From: an uncultured Methanobrevibacter sp.
GTDB lineage: Archaea; Methanobacteriota; Methanobacteria; Methanobacteriales; Methanobacteriaceae
DNA: 27,534 nucleotides
Assembly (NCBI GenBank): GCA_902782595.1
Contig: CACZNW010000049.1
Coordinates: forward strand, 1 to 27,534
Direction of reading: 5' to 3'
This document shows, in pieces, positions 1-7,913 of this stretch. Position numbers and translations under genes: made by a program. The stretch's first letter is position 1; every line of letters starts with the position of its first letter. The notes under the pieces were generated by a model. That model saw nothing but the letters and a program-made list of their open reading frames with translations. It ran no database searches and was not told the origin of the DNA.

Positions 1-78
1 CTTGGTAAACCTTATTCTCACAAGAGAATAACAGCCCAAGAATAATATTACAAAATGGTAAAAAAATTAAGTAATAGA

Positions 79-1386
79 CTATAAAAATATTGGGAGAATG
101 TATTTGATGATTGCTGTCCAGATAACACCAACATTAATCCTTGATTTTTCATTTAAAACAGGAATGGCCTTTTCAGCACCATAATACCATCCGAATATTA
201 TGCATTGAATTGCAATTAAAAGCAGTATCCCGAATTTGTTAACAAAGTTGTCTACAATTCCAACAAGATAACTGCTTATTCCACAGGTGAAAACCAGTGA
301 ACCTAAACATCCGATAATGCTTAAAATTGTTACTAGTTTCTTACGGCTCATATTGGATTTTGATGATATTGAACTTATTATAGGTTCGAAAAATGCAAAT
401 GCAGAACTGATTCCCGCAAATAGCACTGCTAAAAAGAATAAAGGTGCTAGAATATGTCCGGCAACTCCCATTAAACTGAATATTTTTGGAAATACGACAA
501 ATATTAATCCGGTTCCCTCACTGACCAGCTGAATCATTGGAGTCCCTGATGTTACTGACATATAACCAAGGATCGAAAATACTCCAAATGCAGTAAATAT
601 TTCAAAACTGGAGTTTGATGCAACAACAAAGAATGCATTATCGGTTAAACCCTTGTTGTCCGATAAATATGTTGCATATGTTAGTGCCAGTGCTTCGCCT
701 ATTCCAAGGGAGAAAATAATTTGTGAAAATGCAACAATCCATATGTTAATGTCTCCGAGAAGATTCCAATTTGGATTGATTAAAGTATTGATCCCAATTG
801 ATGCTCCGGGAAGTGTCAATGCGAAAATAACAATAATGGCCATTATAATAAATACTGCAGGTATTAAAATCTTTGAGGCAAAGTCCGATTCCCTTGTCGA
901 TTGATCTGTGTGAAATAAACCATAGGATAAACCATGAAACTATGACTCCAATTCCTATCGGAATGAAGAAATTACCTATTTTTGTGAGATTGTTACTTCC
1001 TCCGACATTATGGATAAAATATGTTGCGGTATCGCTTCCTCAGCTGAAAGTTAAACTTTTAACCAGATAGAATAGATCCCAGCTAATAATAACCATATAA
1101 TATATAAGCACGATTGATATCGAGAAGATTAGAATCCATGCCACATATTCAAATTTGGGATTAATCAATTTAAAAATCTCACTGAACGATTTTTTAAATG
1201 AAAATCCAATATCAGAAATGGAATTCCCATAATTGCTATTGCAACAAAGTAGGGGATGAAAAATGAACCTCCTCCATTGGAATATACAATATAACTGAAT
1301 CTCCATATGTTTCCAAGACCGATTGCAACTCCAATCATTGCAAAGATAAACGTCAGTGTTGAATCTCATTGTGCATTTTCGCTCAT
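79..1386 (-). pseudogene. Decayed sodium:neurotransmitter symporter (SNF) family transporter
   Basis: Members of this family are LeuT-fold sodium-coupled amino-acid carriers of the cell membrane. Translating the minus strand in pieces gives the family's N-terminal signature (an IGVAIGLGNIWRF stretch followed by SNGGGSFFIPY), then the TM3 region, then a long C-terminal block at 79-843 with hydrophobic helices up to about TM11. The pieces are not in one frame. Codon 7 is TGA (1366-1368), where the family has Trp. A frame change lies near 1203-1215. A second TGA (1040-1042) replaces the Trp expected before GSDTATYF. A one-base insertion near 880-882 shifts the frame again. A TAG at 79-81 closes the last block. 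Summed pieces give roughly 430 residues, near the size of bacterial 11-helix members. A further frame across 1-78 is also hydrophobic, so the original gene may continue past the window edge. The ATG at 1386 is preceded by a good TATA box. I am confident of the family and that the gene is broken as given. Confidence 0.85.
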
Positions 1387-1409
1387 GAGTTAATATCTGT
1401 TCTTCGACA

Positions 1410-1432
1410 TATTAAAAGATTTATATATTTTC
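1410..1432 (-). promoter_or_regulatory. TATA-box promoter of the SNF pseudogene
   Basis: Read on the minus strand there is an AAATATATAAATC box about 25-45 bases upstream of the ATG at 1386, correct for an archaeal promoter with a short leader. It has survived although the gene is broken. Confidence 0.5.
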
Positions 1433-1474
1433 CGCAATAACTGTTATTCAATATATTTCATTCCAAATATCGTT

Positions 1475-1714
1475 TCAGTCTTTTTTGAGTTGGTATTTAA
1501 GTGCTCCTGACGGACATCTGTCAATGATGCCTGCGATTTCGCTTGCAGGGGCTTGGGAGACATCAACCCATGGTCTTCTTGAAACATCAAACACCTTGCC
1601 GTTTCCTCTTAAACATTCACCGACATGCTGGCACAGGTCAGGATTCCAGAAAACACAAATTTCATCATTTTCATAAGCCTTATATCCTTTTGAAAGCAAT
1701 TCCTCTTTTGACAT
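1475..1714 (-). CDS. Small divergent 4Fe-4S ferredoxin-like protein (Fer4_19 / YjdI type)
   Basis: This 79-residue protein matches the Fer4_19 (YjdI) single-domain pattern: an aromatic-rich strand (CVFWNPDLCQHVGEC), an RPWVD block at about 47-51, and a C-terminal CPSGAL at 67-72. Cys28, Cys34 and Cys67 are the conserved iron-sulfur ligand candidates; Cys20 is an extra cysteine that could be the fourth. Such proteins bind a small Fe-S cluster and are thought to carry or sense electrons, but no partner is established. It is a single-gene unit. The start ATG is supported by GGAGAGAT about 8 bases upstream, with TATA-like boxes near 1726-1738 and 1784-1797. The family call is firm; the physiological role is unknown. 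Confidence 0.85.
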   Translation of the reverse strand: MSKEELLSKGYKAYENDEICVFWNPDLCQHVGECLRGNGKVFDVSRRPWVDVSQAPASEIAGIIDRCPSGALKYQLKKD

Positions 1715-2008
1715 TTAATATCTCTCCATATATTTTTAATCATTCAGTTTTTTGTCTTATGAGTAGTTTTGACTGTCAGAAGATATAATATTTTTCATCA
1801 TTGATAGTAAATTCAATAATTTTGTCTTAAATTTGTGATTCAATATGTACTTTAAAAAGGGTAAATGTTCATATTATTCAGATTCATCAGATAAAAATAC
1901 ATCAATCACTTTAAAAACATTAACATCCAATAGTTAAATAAGAAAGTGTAATTTTGAAATTAGTGAATATTTTATTGTTATACATGTTAATGATGCGGAA
2001 ATGAGATT

Positions 2009-2779
2009 ATGAGTATTGAAAATCAAAATCAGACAATAAAAGAAAAACTTAGAAAATTGTTTTCATTATCGGAGGATTCGGCTTCACATGATGAGATTCG
2101 CACACGTCTTCTGGATGGCGGGAGAGTCACCGGAACTAATATGTGTGTGCTGGTATGTGCGATGGTAATTGCTTCGGTGGGACTTAATGTAAGTTCAACT
2201 GCGGTGATTATTGGTGCAATGTTGATTTCACCATTAATGGGCAGTATCCTTGCTTCGGCATATGCAAGTGTATCCAATGATTATCCGTTGCTTCGAAAGC
2301 ATCTTGCAGGTTTTGGAGTGCAGATTGCCATTAGTGTTACTGCAGCAATGATTTACTTTCTTTTTTCTCCGATTAAGGAGCCAACTACAGAATTGCTGGC
2401 AAGAACAGCGCCAACATTTTTCGATGTGCTCATTGCATTTTTCGGAGGACTTGCCGGAATCATCGGACAAACCAGGGAAGACAAGGCAAACACTGTTATT
2501 CCGGGTGTTGCAATTGCAACTGCCTTGATGCCACCGTTATGTACCTGCGGATATGCTATTGCAAATGCCAGATGGGACATGCTTCTCGGTGCGGGATATC
2601 TGTTTATCATCAACACTTATTTCATTTTCCTCTCAGCAAGTATTATCATGAGTGTTTTAAAAATCCCGAAAACAAAGGAACTGACACATAAACAATGGAG
2701 AAGGCATCGTTTAAGGATGATTAGAAATACAATCATCATTATGATACCTAGTATAATTGCAGTTTATTCCATGCTTTAA
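2009..2779 (+). CDS. DUF389 family multi-pass membrane protein
   Basis: A 256-residue membrane protein with about six hydrophobic helices after a charged N-terminal tail of about 45 residues. It contains the hallmark DUF389 blocks: a GLNVSSTAVIIGAMLISPLMG stretch around residues 58-78, a central FFGGLAGIIG segment, and VIPGVAIATALMPPLCTCGY near 160-180 with conserved prolines inside membrane helices. DUF389 proteins occur in bacteria and archaea. Their substrate is not established, so no transport function is assigned. The ATG is used because the nearby upstream ATG at 2001 runs into a stop at once. It is a single gene, convergent with the next one and separated from it by a strong hairpin. 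A TATA-like ATATTTTATTG lies about 35-45 bases upstream. Confidence 0.85.
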   Translation: MSIENQNQTIKEKLRKLFSLSEDSASHDEIRTRLLDGGRVTGTNMCVLVCAMVIASVGLNVSSTAVIIGAMLISPLMGSILASAYASVSNDYPLLRKHLAGFGVQIAISVTAAMIYFLFSPIKEPTTELLARTAPTFFDVLIAFFGGLAGIIGQTREDKANTVIPGVAIATALMPPLCTCGYAIANARWDMLLGAGYLFIINTYFIFLSASIIMSVLKIPKTKELTHKQWRRHRLRMIRNTIIIMIPSIIAVYSML

Positions 2780-2817
2780 CTGGTGATATAACTTTCAAGT
2801 GAATATTTCTAGATTGA

Positions 2818-2850
2818 ATAAGGATTTTCAATCCTTATCTATTTAATTTT
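2818..2850. terminator. Bidirectional hairpin between convergent genes
   Basis: There is a perfect 9-bp stem, ATAAGGATT (2818-2826) and AATCCTTAT (2830-2838), with a 3-base TTC loop and T-rich flanks. It sits between the convergent DUF389 and ThiF-family genes and can serve both. Archaea mainly rely on T-runs, so the stem may act in 3'-end stability as well. Confidence 0.6.
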
Positions 2851-2855
2851 CACGG

Positions 2856-3572
2856 TTAATCGTTGACAATGTCTTTTATTACTTCCCCTGCAATTATCAG
2901 TCCTGCAACGGATGGAACAAATGAAACGCTTCCTTTTACTTTGCATTTCTTATTCTGATTTTTATTTATATCACAGTCATTTGTGTTTATCGGATTTTCC
3001 TTTGAATAAACAACCTTTAACTTTTCAATATTTCTTTTTCTCAAATCCTTTTTCATGATTCTTGCAAGAGGACATACTGATGTTTCGTAAATATCTGCCA
3101 CTTCAAACATTTCAGGATTCAGTTTGTTTCCAGTTCCCATTGAAGAGATAACCGGAACGTTAATCTCATTACATGTGCAGATAATTGCAATCTTTGCCAT
3201 TATCGTATCGACACAGTCAACAACGTATGAAAGGTCAGGAGTGATGATGTCGGATTTTGAATCTGCCATATAGAATTCTTTATGCACTTCAACGCTGGCA
3301 TCCGGATTAATTTCCAAAATCCTTTCTTTCATCAAATCAGCTTTATACCGGCCTATTGTATTTACTGTTGCAATCAGCTGTCGGTTAATATTGCTTTCAT
3401 CAATCCTGTCATAGTCTATTAAAATGAAGTTGCCAACACCGCTTCGGGCAAGTCCTTCACAAACAAAAGAACCCACTCCCCCAAGACCAAAAACGGCAAC
3501 TTTGGATTTGTTCAGTTTTTCCGTTCCTTCATTTCCAATTAACATTTCTGTTCTTGAAAACTTCTCATCCAT
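2856..3572 (-). CDS. tcdA: ThiF/E1-like enzyme, TcdA type (tRNA threonylcarbamoyladenosine dehydratase)
   Basis: TcdA-type enzymes use ATP to cyclise the t6A modification at tRNA position 37. The 238-residue protein has the adenylation Rossmann motif VFGLGGVGS (residues 27-35), the LIDYDRIDESNINRQ block (about 51-65) typical of ThiF/MoeB/E1 folds, and the TcdA-specific run VISSMGTGNKLNPEMFEVADIY followed by PLARIMKKDLRKRNI and VVYSKE. It lacks the C-terminal rhodanese or zinc-finger portions of larger MoeB homologues. ATG 3572 is chosen over upstream TTG/GTG codons because GGTGAG sits about 5-10 bases before it. It is divergent from tatD with a shared AT-box. A segment rich in N, D and K near residues 195-210 (NTNDCDINKNQNKKC) is longer than usual. 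A HesA/MoeB-like activator is the alternative. Confidence 0.8.
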   Translation of the reverse strand: MDEKFSRTEMLIGNEGTEKLNKSKVAVFGLGGVGSFVCEGLARSGVGNFILIDYDRIDESNINRQLIATVNTIGRYKADLMKERILEINPDASVEVHKEFYMADSKSDIITPDLSYVVDCVDTIMAKIAIICTCNEINVPVISSMGTGNKLNPEMFEVADIYETSVCPLARIMKKDLRKRNIEKLKVVYSKENPINTNDCDINKNQNKKCKVKGSVSFVPSVAGLIIAGEVIKDIVND

Positions 3573-3593
3573 TCCTCTCACCAAAAAATTTAA

Positions 3594-3616
3594 TTTGATA
3601 TAATTATATAATAATT
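3594..3616. promoter_or_regulatory. Shared palindromic AT-box between divergent tcdA-like gene and tatD
   Basis: ATATAATTATAT at 3598-3609 is a perfect 12-bp palindrome and the only good TATA candidate in the 82-bp gap. It lies about 30 bases from the minus-strand ATG (3572) and about 50 bases from the tatD ATG (3655), so it could seat TBP in either direction. Confidence 0.45.
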
Positions 3617-3654
3617 GGTGTCAAAACATAAAAACTTAATGCAAATGATGGTTT

Positions 3655-4431
3655 ATGATAATAGATACCCACTGCCATATATTTAAAAGTGAAATGGAAA
3701 ATGCCGAAGGGATAATAAAGCAAGCTGCAAAAAACGATATCCACATGATATTGAACGGCACAAACCCTCAAACCAATAAGGAAGTGTTGGAACTGTCCGG
3801 CAAATATGAAAATGTTCATGCAGCTATCGGATATTTCCCATTGTTTGCAGATGAGATAAGTGATGAGGACATACTCCTATTGGACAGTCAGCTTAATGAT
3901 GATAATGTGGTTGCAGTTGGAGAAATAGGTCTTGATTACTATCATACAAAAGACAATAAGGTGAAACAGAAGGAACTGTTTGAAAAAATGCTTGACCTTG
4001 CAGAAAAACATAATCTGCCGGTAATAGTCCATTCCCGAAAATCAATTCAGGACACATTCGACATGTTAAAAAAACATAATGTGGAAGGGTCCCTGCACTG
4101 TTATCAGGGTTCGGCTGAAATGGCACGGGAATTTATTAAGTTGGGTTTCTATATTGGAATAGCCGGACCGGTTACTCACACCAGCAATAAAAAAATCAGA
4201 AAAATGATAAAAGGGATTGATATTAATCATATGCTTGTGGAAACAGATTCTCCTTATCTAAGTCCCGAAGAAAAGCGCGGAGAAAAAAACACATCACTGA
4301 ACTTGAAATATATAATACGAAAACTGGCGGAGGAACTGAGAATGTCCGAAAATCAGGTCATGTCAATAACCGCTGAAAATGCAAGAGAATTATTTAAAAT
4401 TAATGTCGATACCAATGAAATTATGGGTTAA
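3655..4431 (+). CDS. tatD: TatD family metal-dependent hydrolase / deoxyribonuclease
   Basis: TatD proteins are metal-dependent TIM-barrel nucleases linked to DNA repair and RNA quality control. All the metal ligands are visible: His6 and His8 in DTHCH, Glu90 in GEIGLDYY, His126 in VHSR, His148 in LHCYQGS and Asp198 in ETDSPYL. At 258 residues it has the usual length. The start sits inside the motif-bearing N-terminus (MIIDTHCH), which leaves no room for a later start. The next gene begins 23 bases downstream behind AGGAGTG, so the two probably form one transcript. The exact substrate (DNA 3' ends, RNA or D-aminoacyl-tRNA) cannot be told from sequence. Confidence 0.92.
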   Translation: MIIDTHCHIFKSEMENAEGIIKQAAKNDIHMILNGTNPQTNKEVLELSGKYENVHAAIGYFPLFADEISDEDILLLDSQLNDDNVVAVGEIGLDYYHTKDNKVKQKELFEKMLDLAEKHNLPVIVHSRKSIQDTFDMLKKHNVEGSLHCYQGSAEMAREFIKLGFYIGIAGPVTHTSNKKIRKMIKGIDINHMLVETDSPYLSPEEKRGEKNTSLNLKYIIRKLAEELRMSENQVMSITAENARELFKINVDTNEIMG

Positions 4432-4454
4432 AGATTAAACAGGAGTGTTAAATT

Positions 4455-5336
4455 ATGTCAAGGATGTCAAAAATTGTCGAATACGGTTTAAACAAAAAGC
4501 ATAGGGAATATGTTGACGATGCGGATAAGGCCGATGAACATATGAAAGAGCGTTCTCTTGAACAGGATGAAGTCTATAAGATACCAAAAGGCATATACTC
4601 CACTAAGGTTGAAAGCAGAAACATGTTCGGATGTCAGATGGTGATTTTCAATGATGCCGACGATACGGAATATGAAGTCATATATCTTCATGGAGGAATA
4701 TATGTAAACGAAATCAGAAGACCTCACATATTATTCTGCGATAAGTTTGCAAAAAGAATCAACGGAACTGTTTTTGCTCCAATTTATCCTCTCGCTCCAA
4801 ACCATACCTATGAAGAGACTTATGAAATCGTTGAAAAGTTATACTGTCATCTGTTAAAAACGGATAAACCTATTATAGTCATGGGTGATTCAGCCGGAGG
4901 AGGGTTATCTGCGGCATTCTGCGAATATCTGGCAGTCAATAATTATCCTCAGCCTGAAAACTTAATCTTAATCTCTCCATGGCTTGATGTATCAATGTCG
5001 GGGGATTATGATGAGGTTGAATTTGATCCTATGCTTGGAGTGGACGGCCTGCGTGAAATGGGCGAAACATGGGCGGGGGATTTAAATCCAAAGGATTACA
5101 GAGTAAGTCCTTTATATGGAGAAGTCAGTGAACTTCCAAAAACCACTATGTTTGTAGGAACTCATGAAATATTCTATCCTGATGTCGTAAAATTTTATAA
5201 TAAATTAAAGGACAACGGTGTTGATGCTGAACTGAATGTTGGTGAAGGGATGAATCATGTATATGCAATCTATCCATTGGTGCCTGAGGCAAAAGAAGCA
5301 TTAAATCATATGGTTGAAGTAATTAAAAAATATTAA
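4455..5336 (+). CDS. Alpha/beta hydrolase, hormone-sensitive-lipase-like esterase
   Basis: A 293-residue soluble esterase-like protein. The oxyanion-hole motif HGG is at residues 79-81 (LHGGIYV), the nucleophile Ser146 lies in GDSAGGG, and His268 lies in GMNHVY, placing it in the HSL/Est family. The acid of the triad is normally an Asp in a 'G-x-D-x-L' context; here the matching segment is VGTHEIFYPD, so Glu238 stands at that position. Asp243, five residues on, is an alternative. No signal peptide is visible, so it is cytoplasmic. It lies 23 bases after tatD with AGGAGTG as ribosome site. The natural ester substrate is unknown; family assignment is firm, function broad. Confidence 0.85.
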   Translation: MSRMSKIVEYGLNKKHREYVDDADKADEHMKERSLEQDEVYKIPKGIYSTKVESRNMFGCQMVIFNDADDTEYEVIYLHGGIYVNEIRRPHILFCDKFAKRINGTVFAPIYPLAPNHTYEETYEIVEKLYCHLLKTDKPIIVMGDSAGGGLSAAFCEYLAVNNYPQPENLILISPWLDVSMSGDYDEVEFDPMLGVDGLREMGETWAGDLNPKDYRVSPLYGEVSELPKTTMFVGTHEIFYPDVVKFYNKLKDNGVDAELNVGEGMNHVYAIYPLVPEAKEALNHMVEVIKKY

Positions 5337-5369
5337 AAATAAAAAAAGAGTAAGCAGAATTATTCTGCT
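5337..5369 (-). terminator. Terminator hairpin overlapping the stop codon of the 80-residue gene
   Basis: The arms AGCAGAA (5353-5359) and TTCTGCT (5363-5369) form a 7-bp stem whose 3-base loop TTA (5360-5362) is the TAA stop codon on the minus strand. A T-rich run (about 5337-5348 on the minus strand) follows, so this fits a terminator for the minus gene; the convergent esterase gene ends just beside it. Confidence 0.6.
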
Positions 5370-5602
5370 GAAACTTCAGTAACAAAAGTCATGTTTTCAA
5401 TTGTTTCAGTTTCGCCGGATTTAATGGTGTAAATTGGTGAACCGAGTAAAATCAAGCCATTGCAAACTTCTCTGATTTTATTATCAGTCACTTCTTGCAT
5501 ATGTGTTCCTTCATATGTGAATCCTGCGTCTGCGTCACCTTCTAATGCGAATGAAATTACTTCGCCGTTTTTCTTATTAGTTGCTTTTACATCTAAAATC
5601 AT
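5360..5602 (-). CDS. Small conserved-looking acidic protein of unknown function
   Basis: An 80-residue protein that I do not recognise. It has no membrane segment, cysteine cluster or nucleotide motif apart from single residues; it is acidic and reads as alternating strands (ILDVKATNKKNGEVISFALEG, then GFTYEGTHMQEV, then TIKSGETETIENMTFVTEV), suggesting a small beta-rich fold. Evidence that it is real: a GGAGAT ribosome site about 8 bases before the ATG, an ATAATTATAATTATC promoter box about 25-40 bases upstream, a dedicated terminator hairpin at its stop, and good codon structure over the whole length. Alone between converging and co-directional neighbours, it gives no functional clue. Confidence 0.7.
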   Translation of the reverse strand: MILDVKATNKKNGEVISFALEGDADAGFTYEGTHMQEVTDNKIREVCNGLILLGSPIYTIKSGETETIENMTFVTEVSAE

Positions 5603-5621
5603 TTTTTAAATCTCCAATAAT

Positions 5622-5642
5622 TTTGATAATTATAATTATGTT
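5622..5642 (-). promoter_or_regulatory. Promoter box of the 80-residue gene
   Basis: The minus strand carries ATAATTATAATTATC about 25-40 bases upstream of the ATG at 5602, with GGAGAT between it and the start. The short leader is consistent with an archaeal TATA promoter. Confidence 0.4.
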
Positions 5643-5678
5643 CGTTTAAGTTTTTAAATAATGCGGTTATAATTTTTC

Positions 5679-7205
5679 TTATTCAAATAACAGTTTATCA
5701 ATAATGTCCATGTCAAGGTGTTCTTCAACAATTTCAGCCAGTCTGTTCAGGGAGTAATCCTTCTGGGTTTCGTATGGATCTTCACCATATCTGGCTTCAA
5801 GACCTTTTTTAACTCTGATGTAGTTTAAAAATTCTCTTCTAAAATTATAATTGTGAAAAATTCCATGGAAATATGTTGCAAATGCATTTCCTGAAGCCGC
5901 TCCATCAATTTCACCGTCATCATTGTTTCCCTGACCTTTTTTAATATTTAACAGGGGTGCGGAACTTAAAAGTTCGGTTGTTCCCTCATGGATTTCATAA
6001 CCGCTTACTTCCTCTCCGGCAATGTTTTTAAAGATTTCTCCGCTAATGCCGTCTAAATTATTTGGTATTGTTGCAACTGACTGTGTAACGATTTTACCGG
6101 TTCTAGAAAAACTGGATTCAATATCCAATAAACCCAAACCTTCGATTGTACCATGTTTTGATTCACGTTTTTCATCGTCATGAATAACATTGCCCATAAT
6201 CTGCAGTCCTCCGCAAATTCCAACAATCGGAATTTCTTCGGATTTTTCAATGATTTTATCTGCAAGGCCGCTTTCACGAAGTGCATACATATCTTCTGTT
6301 GAGTTACGTGTCCCCGGAATGATTATCGCATCAACATCACCGATTTCATCATTGACTCCTATCATTTTAAGCGCCACATCTTCCTCATATTCAAAGGGAT
6401 CGATATCTGTGAAGTTGGCTATTTTTGGAAGTCTGATGACTCCTATGGTAATGTCCTTGTTCTGTGCAAATTCATGTGTGGTTAGGGATGCGGAGTCTTC
6501 TTCTGGCAGTTTCAATGTTTCATCATATGGAAGCACTCCCAGAACTGGTTCGCCGGTTATCTCTTCAATTCTATCAAGGCCAGGTTTTAGAATATCCAAA
6601 TTGCCTCTGAATTTATTGATAACGGTTGCCTTTAAACGTGACCTGTCATAATCGTCAAGTAAAACATATGTTCCGGCAATTGCGGCAAATACTCCACCCA
6701 TTTCAATGTCGGCTATTAAAATTACATTGGCATCGGCCATATGGGCAATTTCCATATTTGCAATGTCCTGTTTTCTCATGTTTATTTCAGCCGGAGAGCC
6801 AGCCCCTTCTATAATTATGGCATCATACTGTTCGGATAATATGTCGAAACTTTCACGGATTGCATTCAGTGCGGTGTCATGGTATTTGTGCTGGTAGTCG
6901 TAGAAATTCATGTCTCCAATTGATTTTCCCTGAATAATCACATTGGATGTGAAATCCCCTTTTGGTTTCAGTAAAACGGGATTCATATGTATGCTTGGTT
7001 CAATCATTGCTGCCTGTGCCTGTAACATCTGAGCTATTCCAATTTCGCCGTTTTCTCTGGTGGTATATGAATTTAATGACATGTTTTGGGATTTGAAGGG
7101 CGCTACCTTATATCCTCTGTTTTTATATATTCTACATAGTGCTGCTACGAGCATACTTTTCCCGGCATTTGATGATGTTCCCTGAACCATAATACATTTT
7201 GTCAT
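5679..7205 (-). CDS. cbiP: Cobyric acid synthase (CbiP/CobQ), glutamine-hydrolysing
   Basis: CbiP makes cobyric acid by glutamine-dependent amidation of four corrinoid side chains, a step in the B12 pathway that feeds the methyl-transfer corrinoids of methanogens. The N-terminal synthetase domain opens with VQGTSSNAGKS (residues 7-17) and KSQNMSLNSY (38-47), and carries EGAGSPAEIN (133-142). The C-terminal type 1 glutamine amidotransferase domain has nucleophile Cys331 in GICGGLQIMG and His447 in YFHGIF. Length is 508 residues, as usual. The open frame continues upstream to 7406, but I choose ATG 7205 because it begins exactly where the family begins (MTKCIMVQGT) and the upstream part is an AT-rich promoter region. 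No other cobalamin genes adjoin and no cobalamin riboswitch is visible. Confidence 0.95.
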   Translation of the reverse strand: MTKCIMVQGTSSNAGKSMLVAALCRIYKNRGYKVAPFKSQNMSLNSYTTRENGEIGIAQMLQAQAAMIEPSIHMNPVLLKPKGDFTSNVIIQGKSIGDMNFYDYQHKYHDTALNAIRESFDILSEQYDAIIIEGAGSPAEINMRKQDIANMEIAHMADANVILIADIEMGGVFAAIAGTYVLLDDYDRSRLKATVINKFRGNLDILKPGLDRIEEITGEPVLGVLPYDETLKLPEEDSASLTTHEFAQNKDITIGVIRLPKIANFTDIDPFEYEEDVALKMIGVNDEIGDVDAIIIPGTRNSTEDMYALRESGLADKIIEKSEEIPIVGICGGLQIMGNVIHDDEKRESKHGTIEGLGLLDIESSFSRTGKIVTQSVATIPNNLDGISGEIFKNIAGEEVSGYEIHEGTTELLSSAPLLNIKKGQGNNDDGEIDGAASGNAFATYFHGIFHNYNFRREFLNYIRVKKGLEARYGEDPYETQKDYSLNRLAEIVEEHLDMDIIDKLLFE

Positions 7206-7207
7206 GA

Positions 7208-7250
7208 TTGAATATATATGAATTAATGTTATAAATAATTTAAAAATGAA
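7208..7250 (-). promoter_or_regulatory. Promoter region of cbiP
   Basis: On the minus strand an ATTTATAACATT box lies about 20-35 bases before the ATG at 7205, with a second AT box (CATATATATTC) nearer the start. There is no Shine-Dalgarno sequence, so a leaderless or very short-leader transcript is likely. Confidence 0.45.
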
Positions 7251-7262
7251 ATTTGATATTTT

Positions 7263-7274
7263 CACAACGTTGTG
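7263..7274. promoter_or_regulatory. 12-bp palindrome between divergent promoters, candidate operator
   Basis: CACAACGTTGTG is a perfect palindrome standing out as GC-richer within very AT-rich DNA. It lies 58 bases upstream of the cbiP start and about 30 bases upstream of the TATA box of the rightward gene. Position and symmetry suit a dimeric regulator; the factor is unknown. Confidence 0.35.
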
Positions 7275-7297
7275 CCGTATTGTTTTTTCAGTAAAAA

Positions 7298-7318
7298 AAT
7301 GTTTTATATAATATCTTT
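7298..7318 (+). promoter_or_regulatory. TATA-box promoter of the coiled-coil gene
   Basis: GTTTTATATAATATC is centred about 55 bases before the GTG start at 7364, giving a leader of about 30 bases that contains the GGTGAT ribosome site. Confidence 0.5.
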
Positions 7319-7363
7319 TACAAATAATTAAAATGTCTAAAATCAAAGTATAATGGTGATAAT

Positions 7364-7870
7364 GTGAGTTTAGATGAAAAAAAAGGAAAAACTTGCAGTA
7401 AAACATGATGAAAGAAAAGTAAAATTCGAAGAAAAAAAGAACAGGCTAAAATAAACCGTAAAGAAAGAAAATTAAGAAGAAAAGAAGCACATGCCGATAA
7501 AAAAATTGAAGCCCACATTGACAAGGCAATTAGAAAAATCGCTAAAGCTGAAGATGATGCAGATAAAGAGGTTCTCAAGTTATTGGATGAAATTGATAAA
7601 GAAATTGCAGATACTGATAAACCAATTGAATTCATCTTATTCAAAGGAAAAAATAAATTGGAAGAAATCTTATTAAATACTCAATTAAAAATGCAAAAGG
7701 CTAAAAATGAGTTAAAAAATCTTGAAAAAGACATGGAAAATGTAGCAGAATTAATATCCATTGAAGAAGACCTTGCTGATGTTAAAGGCGAAATGGATGA
7801 AGTAAATGCTCTTTTAGATGAAAGAATTGAAATTGAAAAAGAAACTTTAGATATCAAAGCTAAAGAATAA
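7364..7870 (+). pseudogene. Lysine/glutamate-rich coiled-coil protein gene, frame broken by two compensating A-tract indels
   Basis: The start is GTG at 7364 behind GGTGAT (7356-7361), the same initiation context as prs. The first codons (GTG AGT TTA GAT GAA) and the last 150 or so codons are in the same frame, but between an A8 run (7377-7384) and an A7 run (7432-7438) the sensible protein (EKKEKLAVKHDERKVKFEE) is in another frame. The start frame itself meets two TGA codons (7406-7411). One A fewer in the first run and one more in the second restores a 168-residue protein made almost entirely of charged heptad-like helix with three long helices and no membrane segment or cysteines. It has its own promoter and terminator. 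Function is unrecognised. Whether the indels are real or sequencing errors cannot be judged from the sequence. Confidence 0.65.
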
Positions 7871-7876
7871 GTATTG

Positions 7877-7913
7877 TTGAAATTATATTTCAATAATTTT
7901 TTCTCTTTTTTTT
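7877..7913 (+). terminator. Hairpin plus T-run after the coiled-coil gene
   Basis: TTGAAAT (7877-7883) pairs with ATTTCAA (7887-7893) around a 3-base TAT loop, followed by T6 and T8 runs interrupted by CTC. This resembles a rho-independent type 3' end. Confidence 0.65.

Noticed and set aside
1040..1368. In-frame TGA codons as recoded Trp or selenocysteine in the SNF gene
   Set aside because: Both replace Trp and look like TGG-to-TGA changes, but the gene also has frameshifts and other genes use TGA as stop, so decay is the simpler reading.
7206..7363. Cobalamin riboswitch upstream of cbiP
   Set aside because: The space between promoter and start is too short and none of the conserved riboswitch blocks is visible.
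7206..7406. N-terminal extension of cbiP to 575 residues
   Set aside because: The added 67 codons are AT-rich, contain the promoter region, and do not resemble the family; the known N-terminus begins exactly at 7205.
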